This document shows, in pieces, positions 36,104-44,800 of a DNA stretch of 61,168 nt. The notes beneath the pieces were generated by a model. The model was not told the DNA's origin, ran no database searches, and saw nothing but the letters and a program-made list of their open reading frames with translations. Made by a program: the position numbers and the translations under genes. The stretch comes from Bryobacteraceae bacterium. GTDB taxonomy: Bacteria; Acidobacteriota; Terriglobia; Bryobacterales; Bryobacteraceae. The stretch covers positions 5,475-66,642 of the forward strand of contig JABAQT010000035.1 of assembly GCA_019187195.1 (NCBI GenBank). The letters are read 5' to 3'. Position 1 is the stretch's first letter. Each line of letters starts with the position of its first letter.

Positions 36104-37065
36104 TCTGCGTACCGGCTTAGAGGCGGCCATGTGTGATCCAGAGCGTGCGCCTCCAAAGATTCCCACCACAGGGAACGATACCGGGCGCGTTTGACAGTTC
36201 GAAAGACTACGGACTCGGCGTCCGGGAAAACCTGGGCGGCGGCAACCGCATCCGGACGGTTTGGGAAGAAGCCGAAGACGGCGGAACCGCTGCCGGTCAT
36301 CAACGCCACGGATGCTCCGGACGAGATCAACTTCTTCTTCAACCGCTGGATTTCAGGATGTTGCCGAAAAACGACTTCTTCGAAGTCATTCTGGCAAAAC
36401 TCCCGCCAGGACGCTGCCGGCAGATTATCCCCGACTTCCCAGCTAAACGACTGGAAACTATTAATGATACGCGAATTGTGAGGGATCGTCAAATGCCTTC
36501 GCAGACGGCGGAAGGCAAGCGGCGTCGAGACGTGAATACGAGGCGTCACCAGGACGCCATGGGAGACCCCCGGCTCGGGAAAGGGATACAGCTCCTCACC
36601 CCGGCTCAGCCCGAGCGCGGTTCCACCGCAGAGGAAGAACGGCACGTCGCTGCCGAGGGTAGCGGCAATGCGGGTGAGCGTGTCGATGGGGACTCGTTTG
36701 CCGGCCAGGGCGGGCAGCGCCAGAAGAACAGCCGCCGCATTGCTCGAGCCGCCCCCGAGGCCGCCGCCCATCGGGATGCGCTTGCGAAGGTGGAAATGAA
36801 CTTCCGCCTTGAGGCGCATCTCGTGAAGAACGGCGTTAGCGGCGCGGAGGATGATGTTGTCGGGGATTTCCGGGTTGCAATCGACGTGGAGCCTGGTGGT
36901 CTTGGCGGGACGGTATTCGACATCGATCCAATCGCCAAGCGAGATGGTTTGAAATACGGTGCGCAGTTCGTGGTAGTTATCGGGCCGCTTGTGGAGGACC
37001 TTGAGCGTCAGATTGATTTTGGCAAGGGCGGGGACACGCGCCGCGCGAACGCTGGGGACTGGCAT
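36100..37065 (-). CDS. ispE: 4-diphosphocytidyl-2-C-methyl-D-erythritol kinase
   Basis: IspE, a GHMP kinase of the non-mevalonate isoprenoid pathway that phosphorylates CDP-ME, 321 aa. Motifs are [23 protein letters not shown] at the N-terminus, the ATP-binding [17 protein letters not shown] loop and the C-terminal [11 protein letters not shown] glycine motif. It heads the minus-strand run ispE-prs-rplY-pth-rpsF-rpsR-rplI. No consensus promoter is evident in 37066-37154, which separates it from the divergent methyltransferase. Confidence 0.96.
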   Translation of the reverse strand: MPVPSVRAARVPALAKINLTLKVLHKRPDNYHELRTVFQTISLGDWIDVEYRPAKTTRLHVDCNPEIPDNIILRAANAVLHEMRLKAEVHFHLRKRIPMGGGLGGGSSNAAAVLLALPALAGKRVPIDTLTRIAATLGSDVPFFLCGGTALGLSRGEELYPFPEPGVSHGVLVTPRIHVSTPLAFRRLRRHLTIPHNSRIINSFQSFSWEVGDNLPAASWREFCQNDFEEVVFRQHPEIQRLKKKLISSGASVALMTGSGSAVFGFFPNRPDAVAAAQVFPDAESVVFRTVKRARYRSLWWESLEAHALDHTWPPLSRYAE

Positions 37066-37154
37066 TTGGTTCAGGCCGGGAACATTTTAGTGTAACGGAA
37101 CGCGCACCGCCATCAGTGGGAGGTGTGTTATGCAGGGAAGGTGAGACGGAGCAC

Positions 37155-37712
37155 ATGAACACCATTCACCGTTTGTTGTGCCGCTCCGGACTTTGGCGGC
37201 GCGTCCTTGAAGAAAAGATGATGCCATGGGTGCTCGATGGCGAGGATATGGGGACCGACCTGCTCGAGATCGGGCCGGGTCCGGGACTGACCACGGATAT
37301 CCTGCGGCGGCGTGTTCCGCGTTTGACGGCGATCGAGATCGATTCGAGGCTTGCCGCTTCACTGGCGGCGCGGTTGGACGGCGGCGCGCGCGTGGTCCGG
37401 GGAGACGCCACGGCGATGCCGTTCCGCGCGGGGAGTTTTTCGGCGGTGATTTCGCTGACGATGCTGCACCACGTGCCGTCGGTGGAACTTCAGGACAAGC
37501 TGTTCGCGGAAGCGTGGCGGGTTCTGCGGCGAGGGGGGCGATTCGTGGCCAGCGATAGCAGGAAGAGCTTCACGATGACGCTGCTGCACGCCGGGGGCAC
37601 GATGGTGCTGGTGGACCCGGAGACCGTGGGCGGGAGGCTCGAGCGGGCGGGTTTCCGCGAGGTGCGGGTCGAGTGCCGGGAGCATGCGTTCAAAGTAGCG
37701 GCTGTGCGCTGA
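37155..37712 (+). CDS. SAM-dependent class I methyltransferase
   Basis: A 185-aa Rossmann-fold methyltransferase. Motif I LLEIGPGPGLTTDIL, the acidic end of strand 2 (LTAIEIDSRLAASL), GDATAMPFRAGSFSAVISLTMLHHV and WRVLRRGGRF are clear. The substrate is unknown; the UbiE/Erg6-like small-molecule group is most similar. ATG 37155 has GGAG five bases upstream, a better site than the longer frame from 37116. It is divergent from ispE and followed 52 bases later by the Acg-like gene. Confidence 0.9.
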   Translation: MNTIHRLLCRSGLWRRVLEEKMMPWVLDGEDMGTDLLEIGPGPGLTTDILRRRVPRLTAIEIDSRLAASLAARLDGGARVVRGDATAMPFRAGSFSAVISLTMLHHVPSVELQDKLFAEAWRVLRRGGRFVASDSRKSFTMTLLHAGGTMVLVDPETVGGRLERAGFREVRVECREHAFKVAAVR

Positions 37713-37764
37713 GCAAGCGGCAGGGCGGCGCGCGTTTGGCCGCGAAAATGCTCCAGGAGATTGC

Positions 37765-38763
37765 ATGCCGCCCGACTCCGCCAGGCCGCCGCACGATAAC
37801 CCGGCATGCCGGGATATTCTCGTCCAGGCAGTGGAAAGCGCTATCCAGGCCCCCTCGAGCCATAACACGCAGCCGTGGCTTTTCCGGATAGGAGAGGATC
37901 AAGTGGAGTTGTACGCGGATCGCCGGCGCTCGCTGCCCGTGGTGGATCCCGAAGGCCGGGAATTGACGATCAGTTGTGGGGCGGCGCTCTTCAACCTATG
38001 TCTTTCGATTCGCCATCAGGGCCGCGCCATCGCGGTCGAGGTTCTGGCGGACCGCAACCTCGACCGGTTGGCTCTGGTGCGAATTGGCGCAGCGCGATCT
38101 GCCGCACCTGAGGAAGAGAGCTTGTCCGGCGCCATCTCGCGCCGGCGGACAAACCGGTTGCCCTTCGAGCAACGACCTATTCCGAACGATGTGATTTCAG
38201 CGCTCGAAAGAGCAGCGCAAGCGGAGGGCGCAATGTTGCATGCCGTCACCGGGCTGTCCAAGAATGCTCTGGCTGATCTGATTGCCGAGGGGGACCGGAT
38301 ACAGGCGGCCGATACCAGTTTCCGCCGGGAACTGGCGGCGTGGGTTCATCCAAACCGGGCAAAGAACAAGGATGGGATGCCCGCTGGCGGCTTCGGCGCC
38401 GGTGACATGGCGTCTCTTGTTTTTCCGCTGATTCTCAGGACTTTCGACTGGGGAAAGGGGCAGGCCGCGAGAGATCGTCAACTGGCGGCGGGTTCGCCGG
38501 CGCTCGCGGTTCTCACGACTGGAGAGGACAACCCGGCGGCGTGGCTCAAAGCAGGGCAGGCGCTCGAGCGAGTCTTACTCACGGCCGTTTCGCATGGGCT
38601 TTCGGCCTCGTTTCTGAATCAACCCGTCGAATCGCCTTCCCTTCGTGTTCGTCTGGCGGATCTCCTTGGCGTAGGTGAGTTCCCGCAACTGATCCTACGC
38701 ATGGGGTATGGCAGGGATGTTTCGCCCACGCCGAGACGCGATCTGGCGGATGTCCTGATCTGA
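37765..38763 (+). CDS. Acg-like nitroreductase family flavoprotein
   Basis: A 332-aa protein of the nitroreductase superfamily, closest in layout to the Acg (Rv2032-type) group with two fused nitroreductase-like halves. The N-terminal half has the typical APSSHNTQPWLFR FMN-phosphate motif and RRRTNRLPFEQRPI; the C-terminal half has a glycine-rich GAGDMASLVFPL stretch and the final GYGRDVSPTPRRDL. In mycobacteria such proteins may store flavin; the function here is unknown. It lies between the methyltransferase and the GerW-like gene, all on the plus strand. Confidence 0.8.
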   Translation: MPPDSARPPHDNPACRDILVQAVESAIQAPSSHNTQPWLFRIGEDQVELYADRRRSLPVVDPEGRELTISCGAALFNLCLSIRHQGRAIAVEVLADRNLDRLALVRIGAARSAAPEEESLSGAISRRRTNRLPFEQRPIPNDVISALERAAQAEGAMLHAVTGLSKNALADLIAEGDRIQAADTSFRRELAAWVHPNRAKNKDGMPAGGFGAGDMASLVFPLILRTFDWGKGQAARDRQLAAGSPALAVLTTGEDNPAAWLKAGQALERVLLTAVSHGLSASFLNQPVESPSLRVRLADLLGVGEFPQLILRMGYGRDVSPTPRRDLADVLI

Positions 38764-38796
38764 AACAGGCGGAAGCTGGTTTCGGAAGCCGGGATG

Positions 38797-38813
38797 CGTT
38801 ACATAATGTAACG
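38797..38813. promoter_or_regulatory. 17-base palindrome at the GerW-like gene start
   Basis: CGTTACAT-A-ATGTAACG is a perfect palindrome with one central base, ending directly at the ATG 38814. It contains CATAAT (38802-38807), a -10-like box that would place the transcription start at about 38814. A regulator bound here would block RNA polymerase, so it is a good operator candidate. The regulator is unknown. Confidence 0.55.
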
Positions 38814-39167
38814 ATGACATCCACGGAATTGCTTCGTCAGATCAGTGAAACACTCGGCGCAACGGCCAACGCGCGGTCCGTGTTCGGCGAGCCGATTCAT
38901 CTTGGAGCACGAACGGTGGTTCCAGTAGCACGGGTAGGCTACGGGTTCGGCGGCGGATTTGGCAGCCAGGCGGGGGAAGCACAACCGGCAGCGGGAGAGG
39001 GAGGAGGCGGCGGCGGAGGTGTTCGCGCCTATCCGGCGGGCGCGTTGGAGATATCCGACGAAGGTACAAGATTCATCCAGTTTCCGCAGTTTCGATGGAT
39101 CGCGGCCGCCTTCGGAGCAGGCCTGGCTATTGGGGCTTTAATAGCCTGGAAGAGAGGCCGGACATAA
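38814..39167 (+). CDS. GerW/YtfJ family protein
   Basis: A 117-aa protein of the GerW (YtfJ) family, named for spore germination in Bacillus but widespread in non-sporulating bacteria. Family-typical are the start (ELLRQISETLGATANARSVFGEPI), TVVPVARVGYGFGGGFG, a glycine run (about 64-70) and a C-terminal hydrophobic segment (about 94-111; IAAAFGAGLAIGALIAW), so it may be membrane-attached. No Shine-Dalgarno is present; the upstream palindrome and -10 box suggest a regulated leaderless mRNA. Function in this lineage is unknown. Confidence 0.85.
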   Translation: MTSTELLRQISETLGATANARSVFGEPIHLGARTVVPVARVGYGFGGGFGSQAGEAQPAAGEGGGGGGGVRAYPAGALEISDEGTRFIQFPQFRWIAAAFGAGLAIGALIAWKRGRT

Positions 39168-39221
39168 GCATGAACTGGCGGCGCGCCGCATGGATGAAGC
39201 GCTCGATGGAGGTTGAGACAA

Positions 39222-40091
39222 GTGAAGATTAAGACCGGCGATTTCCGGGTGAAGCCCGGAGCCAGGGTAAACCTCAAGAAATGGCCCACACTGGTGGATC
39301 CCTTCTATCAGTCGAAGGAGGACTACCAGAGTATCCTGACCAAGCACATCTCGGAGATGGACGAGCTTCAGAGAATTCTGTACGCCCACGACAGATATGC
39401 CCTGCTGTTGATTTTTCAGGCCATGGACGCGGCAGGCAAGGACGGCGCCATCCGGCATGTCATGTCCGGCCTGAATCCGCAGGGGTGCCAGGTATACAGC
39501 TTCAAGAGCCCGAGCGCCGAGGAGTTGGACCATGATTTCCTGTGGCGCACGACACGGTGTCTTCCCGAGCGGGGGCGGATCGGCATCTTCAACAGGTCCT
39601 ACTACGAGGAGGTGTTGATTGTGCGCGTGCATCCGGAGATCCTCGAGGGGCAACGCCTGCCGCCCAAGTCTTTGCGGGAGGACGATATCTGGGAACAGCG
39701 CTACCGTTCGATCAACGGCATGGAAGCCCATCTGCACCGCAACGGGACGCGCATTCTGAAGTTCTTTCTGCACGTGTCGAAGGAGGAGCAGCGAAAGCGC
39801 CTTTTGAAGCGCATCGACGAGCCGGAGAAGAACTGGAAGTTCAACTCCACGGACCTGGCCGAGCGGGAGTTATGGGACAAGTACATGGACGCCTACGAAG
39901 CCTGTCTCGGCGCGACCAGCACGAAGAAATCGCCGTGGTTTGTGGTGCCCGCCGACGATAAGGAGAACGCCCGGTTGATCATTTCGAAGGTAATTCTGGA
40001 GTATATGAACGGCCTCGGGATCAAGTATCCCACGGTAACGCCGGCGCGGCGCAAGGAGTTGCGAGGCTTCCGCAAGATGCTCGAGAAATGA
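39222..40091 (+). CDS. polyphosphate kinase 2 family enzyme
   Basis: A PPK2-family phosphotransferase of 289 aa that uses polyphosphate to phosphorylate nucleotides or nucleoside monophosphates. Walker A is [10 protein letters not shown] (about 66-75, Lys73), Walker B is [19 protein letters not shown] (about 121-139), and a lid region with basic residues follows ([22 protein letters not shown]). The start is set at GTG 39222, nine bases after GGAGG; a TTG at 39213 would lie directly on that Shine-Dalgarno. The convergent gene at 40101 ends ten bases away. Confidence 0.93.
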   Translation: MKIKTGDFRVKPGARVNLKKWPTLVDPFYQSKEDYQSILTKHISEMDELQRILYAHDRYALLLIFQAMDAAGKDGAIRHVMSGLNPQGCQVYSFKSPSAEELDHDFLWRTTRCLPERGRIGIFNRSYYEEVLIVRVHPEILEGQRLPPKSLREDDIWEQRYRSINGMEAHLHRNGTRILKFFLHVSKEEQRKRLLKRIDEPEKNWKFNSTDLAERELWDKYMDAYEACLGATSTKKSPWFVVPADDKENARLIISKVILEYMNGLGIKYPTVTPARRKELRGFRKMLEK

Positions 40092-40100
40092 ACGGACGGA

Positions 40101-40997
40101 CTACTCCTTGCCGGCGATCCATTTCGAGTACAGGCCGCGCAATTGACCCGGATCCGGCGCGGGCAGGACAATGAGACGCGCGCGGGCACGCGCCGAGGCG
40201 CCCTTCTTCAGATCCAGACCGAATAGAGAGAGGTAAGTCGAGTGATGCTGGTCTGATTCCTCGGGTGTGGCGATGGCGAAGCAGTCTCGGGCGGGCGCCA
40301 TGATGACCACGCTCAATCCCGCGGCAGGATCGGTGCGAATGGAGATGGGCAGTTCAAAATCGGGCATTTTCGCCCATTCGACGGGATTGGGTGGAAATTT
40401 CCAGCGGCCGTCGTAGATGAGTTTCACCGCCGCCGGATCTCGCGGAAACATCTGCCACTTTCCGTTGGCGTGTTCAGCGGGCATGAGGGTTCCGCCTTTC
40501 ACCAGCACCTTCGCGCTGGTAAAGGACGGGCCGAAGTATGAGGCAAGAAAAGTCTCGAAGCCGGACAAGTCCTCGACGGCGGTCACTTCGATGCTCACGT
40601 CCAAGATGTTGGGCGCGGCCCAGCGGTAGCGGGCGTTCATCGTGAAGGGCCGCTCGAGGGCGGCGGGCCACATCTCCGTCACCGCCCCTTTGGCATCGGT
40701 GTTGACCTCGCTGGGGACATACCACATGCCTGTTCCGTAACGGCGGCCGTTTCCAAATGTTCTATAGACGCCGAACAGTCCCATGCTCGAGGCGAGGCTC
40801 GCGCCGGAGGGGATGTGGGTCACGGGAATCAGGCCGACGGAGCGGCCTTCCTTACGGAACGTCCCCTTGAGGACGCCTGTGTCGAAGAGGAAGCTCCCAT
40901 CCGCGGACGGTTCGAAGCCGGGCGTGGCTCCCGGCGCGGCGCGCCGTCCGAGGATGGCGGTGGAGGCAAGCAGCAGAGATCGCCGGGAGACGGGCAT
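40101..40997 (-). CDS. secreted protein of unknown function
   Basis: A 298-aa exported protein with a twin-arginine-like signal (SRRSLLLASTAILGRRAAP). The mature part appears all-beta (LFDTGVLKGTFRKEGRSVGL, NARYRWAAPNILDVSIEVTAV), like carbohydrate-binding or aldose-epimerase-type beta-sandwiches; I do not recognise the family. It is last in the minus-strand oxidoreductase operon, 11 bases after the secreted Gfo-like gene, so it probably acts on the same substrate class outside the cytoplasm. Confidence 0.75.
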   Translation of the reverse strand: MPVSRRSLLLASTAILGRRAAPGATPGFEPSADGSFLFDTGVLKGTFRKEGRSVGLIPVTHIPSGASLASSMGLFGVYRTFGNGRRYGTGMWYVPSEVNTDAKGAVTEMWPAALERPFTMNARYRWAAPNILDVSIEVTAVEDLSGFETFLASYFGPSFTSAKVLVKGGTLMPAEHANGKWQMFPRDPAAVKLIYDGRWKFPPNPVEWAKMPDFELPISIRTDPAAGLSVVIMAPARDCFAIATPEESDQHHSTYLSLFGLDLKKGASARARARLIVLPAPDPGQLRGLYSKWIAGKE

Positions 40998-41008
40998 CGT
41001 TTTCCTTT

Positions 41009-41953
41009 CTATCGCAGCGTTTGAGGCGCGCCGCCGCTTTGTTTACTCCTCAGCGCGGCGTCCATGAAAGAGAAGATCTCGAGGCTTTCCTCGACGGGGA
41101 CCGGGATGGTTCCGGCGCGGAAGCTGTTGACGATCTCGACAACCAGGCCGCGGTAGCCCACGGACGCCTTCGGATCGCTTTGGAGCACCTCTTTTCCGCG
41201 GAAGACGACGGCTCCGTACGTGCCGTAAGGACGAGCGGCGCGGGCTGTTCCGATGCGCCCATCCTTCCACCGTCCGGTGATTACGTCGGCGTCTTCGGTG
41301 TATGTGCGGGTGACCTCGACGCAGCCCGGTCCCATGAGCGTATACAGCATCTCGATGGGATGAATGGCGTACCAGGAGAGGTCGAGATGGTGATGCTCCT
41401 CGAAGGGGCCCGGTCCCCAGGTGATGACTCCGGTGATGCCATCCGATTTGAGACGGGTGGTCATGTCCGCGAAGCGGAGGCTCGAGCTGGTCCACCAGGT
41501 GACGCCGGACTGCCTGGCGAGGCGGGCGATCTCCCTGGCATCCTCGAGCGTTGACGCGAGCGGTTTGTCGATCCATACGGGCTTGCGGCAGGTGAAGATC
41601 CGGCGGGCTTCCTCGAGATGAGGCCGCCCGTCGACGCTGGTCAACAGGATGGCATCCACCTTGCCACAGAGATCCTCGATCCGGGGGACGATCTCGACAC
41701 CCCATTTCGACCGCAACTCCTCCGCGTACTTCTCGACGTATTTCGAACTGGTGGGATTATCGGCCGTGCCGCCCTTGTACGCGGCGGTGATGCGCGCGCC
41801 GGGAACATGATCGGGCACGGCGGGGTCATTCAGCAATCTGGCGAACGCGGTGACGTGAGAGGTGTCCGTGCCTACGAGGCCAAGACGGAGATCGGCTGCC
41901 GTAACAGGCAACCCGGCGAGCAGAGTGAAAAGAACGGCGGGGATGGTCTTCAT
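41009..41953 (-). CDS. secreted Gfo/Idh/MocA-like oxidoreductase
   Basis: A 314-aa Gfo/Idh/MocA-type protein with a Sec signal peptide (MKTIPAVLFTLLAGLPVTAA). The Rossmann start is LRLGLVGTDTSHVTAF, with a degenerate glycine motif, and the usual EKP is DKP (VWIDKPLAS). The C-terminal part contains HHLDLSWYAIHPIEMLYTLMG with the active-site His region. Such secreted members often keep tightly bound NAD(P). ATG 41953 overlaps the preceding gene's stop (ATGA). Sequence upstream in this frame is a shadow of that gene. Confidence 0.85.
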   Translation of the reverse strand: MKTIPAVLFTLLAGLPVTAADLRLGLVGTDTSHVTAFARLLNDPAVPDHVPGARITAAYKGGTADNPTSSKYVEKYAEELRSKWGVEIVPRIEDLCGKVDAILLTSVDGRPHLEEARRIFTCRKPVWIDKPLASTLEDAREIARLARQSGVTWWTSSSLRFADMTTRLKSDGITGVITWGPGPFEEHHHLDLSWYAIHPIEMLYTLMGPGCVEVTRTYTEDADVITGRWKDGRIGTARAARPYGTYGAVVFRGKEVLQSDPKASVGYRGLVVEIVNSFRAGTIPVPVEESLEIFSFMDAALRSKQSGGAPQTLR

Positions 41954-42978
41954 TGCAGTGGCAACCTCACGGGGAGTCCGGTGAGCCGGGATTGTTCGGC
42001 GGCGAGACAGATTTCGTGCGTCTTCACCGCGTCGGCGACGTTGCAGTGTGATTCCCTGCCGGTGAGGATGCAATCGATGAAGTGGTCCATTTCGGCGTTG
42101 AAAGGATGGTGAGTGACGGCTCCGCTATCGGGCAGGATGGTGGGGATGGCGGCCCATCCGGTTTGACCCGGCCAGCGGGAGGTGTAGAGCCGGTTGTCGC
42201 GAATCGTGCCGCCGTTTCCCATCAGAACGATGGGGAAGGTGTAGGGGGCGACGTATTCGATGGAAGTGGCGACCTTGCCGGTGGTTCCATCCTCGAAGCG
42301 GATGAGGGTGACGCTGTTGGGCTCGTACTCGTAACCGAGGGGATTGCCTTGGCTGAAGTTGGCGAAACTGAAGACCTCGACCGCCTCCCTGGCGGTGAAC
42401 CAGCGGACGGCGTCGACGGCGTGGCATCCGGCGGCGAGCAGCGCGGTGCCTCCATAGGCGCGCTTGCTGACCCATGGGAAGAGGGCCAGATCGCTGGTGA
42501 TGCCGTGGAGGTAGTCAACCTCGGCGTGGAAGAGTTTTCCGATCATGCCATCGGCGAGGATGGCGCGGATCGTCTCGAACAGGGGGTTCCAGCGGAGCAC
42601 GAATCCGGCGATGCTGCGCACGCCGTGCTGGCGGACGGCGGCATCGAGCTTCTTCAGCCCGGCGAGATCGAGGGCCACCGGTTTTTCCACGAACACGTGT
42701 TTACCCGCCTGCGCGCAGGCGACACCCTGTTCGGCGTGCAGATGGTTTGGCGTGCAGATCGAGACGGCGTCGATATCATCCGCCTTGAGGAGCGCATCGA
42801 GCGAGGTGTAGCTTCTACAGTTTTCGAGGCCGAACTGCCGGGCTTTGGCGGAGGCGCGGGCGGCGTCGCGGCTGAGGATGGCGCGAACCTCGGCGAACGG
42901 GTTGCGCCGGTAGGCGGAGATGTGGCCGCCGGCGACGTCTCCGGCGCCGAGAATTGCGATTCCGAGCTTTTTATCCAT
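41950..42978 (-). CDS. Gfo/Idh/MocA family oxidoreductase
   Basis: A cytoplasmic 342-aa NAD(P)-dependent oxidoreductase. The Rossmann motif is GAGDVAGGH (about 11-19), the EKP motif is FVEKPVALD (about 96-98) and the C-terminal domain has the catalytic GCHAVDAVRWF segment. Substrates in the family are sugars, inositols or their acids. Its ATG at 42978 overlaps the end of the upstream SDR gene by eight bases and has GGAGAT upstream. It is the central gene of the ROK-linked operon. Confidence 0.92.
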   Translation of the reverse strand: MDKKLGIAILGAGDVAGGHISAYRRNPFAEVRAILSRDAARASAKARQFGLENCRSYTSLDALLKADDIDAVSICTPNHLHAEQGVACAQAGKHVFVEKPVALDLAGLKKLDAAVRQHGVRSIAGFVLRWNPLFETIRAILADGMIGKLFHAEVDYLHGITSDLALFPWVSKRAYGGTALLAAGCHAVDAVRWFTAREAVEVFSFANFSQGNPLGYEYEPNSVTLIRFEDGTTGKVATSIEYVAPYTFPIVLMGNGGTIRDNRLYTSRWPGQTGWAAIPTILPDSGAVTHHPFNAEMDHFIDCILTGRESHCNVADAVKTHEICLAAEQSRLTGLPVRLPLQ

Positions 42979-43801
42979 TTCGATCTCCTATTGTTGATGT
43001 TGTCATGAGCCGCTCGTAGAGCATGGCCGATGTTCCGCCATCGATGGTGACGGACTGGCCCGTGATGGCGGAGGCGGCGTCGCTCAGAAAGAACCTGACG
43101 AGTTCGCCCACCTGCCGCGGGCTGGGGAGGTTGGCGAGCAGTTGTTTCTGGAGCGTATAGGCGGCGAGCCAGGCGTCGACGCTGGGAGCAAAACGGCCGA
43201 TGAGATCGCGATTTTGCGGACTGGGCACGAGGCCGGGGTGAATGCAGTTCACGCGAATCGCGCGCGGGCCGCAATCGGCCGCCAGGGCGCGGGTGAAGGA
43301 GTCGATGGCTCCCTTGGTGGCCGCGTAAACAGTGTAGCCGGGGCAGGTGGCCGAGGCGTGAACGGAGCCGATGTTGACAATGGCTCCGCCGGATGGGGGC
43401 ATGGCGCGCACCACGGCCCGGCTGAAGCGGTAGGGCGCGTCGATGTTGACACTGAAGACGCGGCGGTAGTCTTCATCGGAGACTTCGGCAATGTCCTTGA
43501 CCAATCCGATTCCAGCGCTGTTGACGAGCGCGCAGGGGCCTGCGAATTTCGAAGCGGCGAAGGCTACGGCCTGTTCGGCGCAACCGGGGTGTGTGACGTC
43601 GGCTTCGAGAAACGCGGCGGAGAGGCCCCGGCGATTGAGTTGTTCCGACAGCGACCGGCCGGCGTCGCGGTCGATGTCGACGATGACGGTGTTCCAGCCT
43701 GCCTCGGCCAGCACGGTGGAGATGCCGCCGCCGATGCCTCCGCCGGCTCCGCCGGTGACAATGACCGTTTTCAAGTGGGTTGCCGCGTGATGGTTGGTCA
43801 C
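42971..43801 (-). CDS. short-chain dehydrogenase/reductase
   Basis: A 276-aa SDR oxidoreductase. The glycine motif is TGGAGGGIGGG (about 16-26), a NSAGIG motif lies near 97, catalytic Ser in VNIGSVHAS (about 148) and YAATKGA give the Tyr-Lys pair (about 163-167). The C-terminus GQSVTIDGGTSAML is typical. Specificity is likely a sugar or polyol. The GTG start at 43801 overlaps the stop of the DUF6807 gene by four bases (GTGA), so it is translationally coupled to it. Confidence 0.9.
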   Translation of the reverse strand: MTNHHAATHLKTVIVTGGAGGGIGGGISTVLAEAGWNTVIVDIDRDAGRSLSEQLNRRGLSAAFLEADVTHPGCAEQAVAFAASKFAGPCALVNSAGIGLVKDIAEVSDEDYRRVFSVNIDAPYRFSRAVVRAMPPSGGAIVNIGSVHASATCPGYTVYAATKGAIDSFTRALAADCGPRAIRVNCIHPGLVPSPQNRDLIGRFAPSVDAWLAAYTLQKQLLANLPSPRQVGELVRFFLSDAASAITGQSVTIDGGTSAMLYERLMTTSTIGDRNG

Positions 43802-44670
43802 GCCCGGCCATCCTCCCAGGTCTTGTACAAGCGGGCGATCTCCTCGCGGCGTTTTGTTCCGTTCCAGACGGCCACGCGCCAGCGGAAGTGAAGTTCCTGG
43901 CCCTTGGAGAGGTGGAAATCCTCGCGGAAGGTGGGGGCGGCGCTCATGTATCCGAATTTGTCGTTCATGACGAAGAAGGGGGAGGGGTGGCGCGGGTTGC
44001 CGGGATGATCGAAGATGGCGATGCCGGCGGTTCCGGTTCCGAGTTTGCCCGAGTAGGCGCACCATGCGGCGGGCTCGCCGTTAGCCTGCTGAATGGTGGT
44101 TGTGCCGTTGGAGTTCAACACCTCTCCGAAGTCCATGCTTTCGGCGACGCGCAGGCCAAGCCCGTCGTAGATGTGTCCATCGGTTCCCAGGCGGACGGCC
44201 TGGGGCGCTTTGAGAGTCGAGTCCCAATCGAGGAGAGTCAGATCCGGCGGCTGTTGCGGCGCCGTAATGGTTCGTGATTCCACGAGCAGGAGGCGGCCTT
44301 CGGCGTTCCAGTGGATGAGGGACGTCAAACTGGTTTTCGACCGTTTCGCGAACCTGACGTGAACCTCGCGGCCATGGCGCGCGGGGTTGGTTTCACCCCA
44401 GAAGTCGATGCCGTCGACGCCCGACCAGGCGAGCATGAGGCCGCGGTGGTGGACGTGATCACGCGGGCCATCCTGGGTGACGGGCAAGCCATCCGGCGCG
44501 AAGAGGGGATGAACATAGGGCTTGGGCCTAGTGGCGGAATAGCGGTAGGTGAATAGCGGCCGCGAGCCTGAGAGGAAGCGGATCCCGGAGTCTTCCTCAT
44601 CGCGGGCGGCGAGCGGCGGGCGCGAAACGGCGGCGGCTCCCATTAGCAGATACGAGCGGCGGCTTAACAT
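43798..44670 (-). CDS. secreted DUF6807/PmoA-like protein
   Basis: A 290-aa protein of the family misleadingly called PmoA (DUF6807), common near Gfo/Idh/MocA genes in Bacteroidetes, Planctomycetes and acidobacteria. A Tat-like start (SRRSYLLMGAAAVSRP) is followed by the beta-sandwich region: YSATRPKPYVHPLFAPDG, DGPRDHVHHRGLMLAWSGVD and, near the end, FVMNDKFGY. The His cluster HVHH may bind metal or sugar. It is the first gene of the operon, 95 bases downstream of the predicted transcription start at the ROK operator. Confidence 0.88.
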   Translation of the reverse strand: MLSRRSYLLMGAAAVSRPPLAARDEEDSGIRFLSGSRPLFTYRYSATRPKPYVHPLFAPDGLPVTQDGPRDHVHHRGLMLAWSGVDGIDFWGETNPARHGREVHVRFAKRSKTSLTSLIHWNAEGRLLLVESRTITAPQQPPDLTLLDWDSTLKAPQAVRLGTDGHIYDGLGLRVAESMDFGEVLNSNGTTTIQQANGEPAAWCAYSGKLGTGTAGIAIFDHPGNPRHPSPFFVMNDKFGYMSAAPTFREDFHLSKGQELHFRWRVAVWNGTKRREEIARLYKTWEDGRA

Positions 44671-44753
44671 GGTGGCAAATCTATTGTGAAGGTTTCTTGA
44701 GTGGAATTCGAGAGCGCCGCCCTGGTGTAGGCGGGGCGCAGCGTGCGGACTGG

Positions 44754-44776
44754 ATGTTCATTCGATGAATGAACAT
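44754..44776. promoter_or_regulatory. candidate ROK operator (10-3-10 inverted repeat)
   Basis: ATGTTCATTC (44754-44763) and its exact reverse complement GAATGAACAT (44767-44776) are separated by GAT. It overlaps the -10 and transcription start of the operon at 44670-40101 and lies just downstream of the ROK regulator gene. Size and position fit a ROK-family repressor site. Binding is inferred. Confidence 0.65.
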
Positions 44777-44800
44777 ACCACCCGCGCCCCGCTCTGTCAA
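44772..44800 (-). promoter_or_regulatory. consensus-like promoter of the oxidoreductase operon
   Basis: On the minus strand TTGACA (44800-44795) is a perfect -35 box, followed by exactly 17 bases and TATGTT (44777-44772). The -35 box overlaps the stop codon of the ROK gene. Predicted transcription starts at about 44765, in the middle of the inverted repeat. Confidence 0.65.
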
